The notes under the pieces are model-generated. The model did not search any database. It was not told where the DNA came from and worked only from the letters and a program-made list of their open reading frames with translations. Shown here piece after piece: positions 34,550-35,514 of a stretch of 35,514 nucleotides of DNA. Each line of letters starts with the position of its first letter. Position 1 is the first letter of the stretch. Both the position numbers and the translations under genes were made by a program. The stretch comes from Pirellulales bacterium (GTDB taxonomy: Bacteria; Planctomycetota; Planctomycetia; Pirellulales; Thermoguttaceae): the NCBI GenBank assembly GCA_016935315.1, contig JAFGRD010000123.1:1-35514 (forward strand), read 5' to 3'.

Positions 34550-35068
34550 TCAGACGGCGTTGGTCGTCTGCACGTGTTGCGGGACGAATTCCGGGGCCGA
34601 GCCGGGCGTCGGATGGCGGGGCAACTGGCCGTCGGATCGCTTCTCGTAGCCGAGTTTCCTGATGACCTCCAGCACCTCGCTACAGGTGGGAAACATCCGC
34701 CCGCTTTGTCGCTTGTACTCGTCCAGCGCGTTCATGAACTCGACTTCGTCGTTGGTGTAGTCCCGTTCGCAGGTGGTCGGGTCGATCTGACGACGCCGGG
34801 CAACCTTGGTGCGTCTCTGGAGCTTGCGCCGTTCCACCGGGACCGGCGCGTCCTTCTTTCGCCGGTCGGAGGTCGCACGACGGTCTTGGCTCGACCGGCG
34901 ATCGACGGTCACCTCCGCGGTGCCGGCCTTCCTGGTCCTGGTCTGCTTCTTGGCCGTCGTCGCCTTCTTCCGGGTGCTGCTGCTCTTCTTGGCCTCCGAG
35001 GTCTTCTTGCCGGCGGAGGTCTTCTTCGCTCTGGTTGCCTTCTTAGTGGTTTTCTTGGTCGCTGCCAC
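34550..35068 (-). CDS. Histone H1-like basic protein with a conserved C-terminal domain
   Basis: A 172-aa protein. I choose the GTG at 35068 because GGGGGAG lies seven bases upstream; the frame extends to a TTG at 35110 without a site. The first 55 or so residues are Lys/Ala/Thr/Ser-rich repeats ([20 protein letters not shown]), like the tail of eukaryotic histone H1 and bacterial Hc1/AlgP-type proteins, so DNA binding is likely. A basic linker with RR/DRR motifs follows ([18 protein letters not shown]). The C-terminal segment '[20 protein letters not shown]' to '[14 protein letters not shown]' (about residues 100-145) is a compact helical unit that I recognise from other planctomycete proteins, without a known function. 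A role in nucleoid organisation or transcription is inference. Confidence 0.78.
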   Translation of the reverse strand: MAATKKTTKKATRAKKTSAGKKTSEAKKSSSTRKKATTAKKQTRTRKAGTAEVTVDRRSSQDRRATSDRRKKDAPVPVERRKLQRRTKVARRRQIDPTTCERDYTNDEVEFMNALDEYKRQSGRMFPTCSEVLEVIRKLGYEKRSDGQLPRHPTPGSAPEFVPQHVQTTNAV

Positions 35069-35106
35069 GGATATGCTCCCCCGCGTCGATGTCTGTCGTT
35101 GTTTCC

Positions 35107-35514
35107 TCAATGTAGAAACAATACATCACCGTTGTGGAAAAGCATCGAAAATCGGGTCAAGAAATCCCGGGGGATCAGGAAAGGCCGACCGGTTCCATAA
35201 GAGAACGGGATTGTGCGGGGACTGCCGAATGCGCGAGCCGGTTTCCGGTGATGGTGTAGCCCCGGCAGGTCGAAGATGACGGTGTCGACGTCGACAATCG
35301 TGACCTTCGTGGCCGGCACACCATCGACCGTCAGATCGGCCGCTTCGAGTGTGTCAAATCGAAACGGGTCGTTGAAGTCGAGGGTCAGCTCTCGGGGAGC
35401 GGTCGGGAACACCGCCCCGTCGGCCAGGTCGGTGCCTGCGACCGCAAGCGCAGGCAGGTCGCCCGTGTGGCCGGTAACCTGCAAAAAGTACTCCCCGATG
35501 GTGTCGTTCGCGCC
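35107..35514 (-). CDS. C-terminal part of an Ig-like surface protein, possibly truncated
   Basis: The frame is open to the window edge. The first 80 or so residues, including '[20 protein letters not shown]' and '[20 protein letters not shown]', follow the pattern of SbsA/Big-type Ig-like domains in large planctomycete surface proteins. After 'VIFDLPGL' (about 35265) the translation turns into an unrelated His/Arg/Phe-rich tail, while a normal domain would continue with more beta strands. The gene is therefore probably truncated or frameshifted at its 3' end. It stops just before the start of the histone-like gene on the same strand. Confidence 0.55.
   Translation of the reverse strand, partial: GANDTIGEYFLQVTGHTGDLPALAVAGTDLADGAVFPTAPRELTLDFNDPFRFDTLEAADLTVDGVPATKVTIVDVDTVIFDLPGLHHHRKPARAFGSPRTIPFSYGTGRPFLIPRDFLTRFSMLFHNGDVLFLH

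Overview
This window most likely comes from a planctomycete chromosome (Pirellulales-like, high GC). The clearest signs are two secreted proteins with an N-terminal LEPR-XLL motif (LEPRMLLDG and LEPRLVLSG), a PEP-CTERM protein, a dockerin-like C-terminus, a PQQ-type propeller with an embedded methyltransferase-like domain, and a remnant of a protein related to the hydrazine synthase alpha subunit that is common in this phylum. All functional calls come from reading the sequence; no database search was run.

Layout. 1-358: 3' part of a zinc-ribbon protein gene. 359-1418: about 1 kb with no convincing gene. 1419-2879: an ArdC-type antirestriction gene whose 3' end is fused in frame to an internal piece of an IS21 istA transposase. 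2810-5309 (minus): an operon of a GT39/PMT-type membrane glycosyltransferase and a SAM methyltransferase. 5817-6914: a six-helix membrane protein. 7126-10490: gltX then glnS, so this bacterium appears to charge tRNA-Gln directly. 10663-21186 (minus): a giant secreted protein of about 3507 aa with lamin-tail, CotH kinase, DNRLRE and beta-helix modules. 21821-26074: a divergent secreted protein with three LamG domains. 26515-27795: a secreted protein of unknown function. 28143-31325 (minus): the PQQ propeller/methyltransferase hybrid. 31716-32696 (minus): an RCC1-repeat PEP-CTERM protein. 33060-33545: an orphan gene fragment. 33568-34335 (minus): a TPR lipoprotein. 34550-35068 (minus): a histone H1-like basic protein. 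35107-35514 (minus): the tail of an Ig-like surface protein that runs off the window.

The centre (10.6-32.7 kb) is dominated by large exported proteins, with two export signatures side by side (LEPR-XLL and PEP-CTERM). Housekeeping is limited to the two aminoacyl-tRNA synthetases. Gene decay is visible near both ends: the ardC-istA chimera on the left, the hydrazine-synthase-like fragment and the truncated Ig-like frame on the right. A hairpin-forming repeat occurs twice in intergenic DNA (26071-26150 and 31365-31445).

I did not find a coherent new multi-gene system that I can defend. The items most worth follow-up are the ArdC-IstA chimera, the intergenic hairpin repeat, the propeller with a methyltransferase-like insert, and the module insertion and duplication inside the giant CotH/LTD protein.
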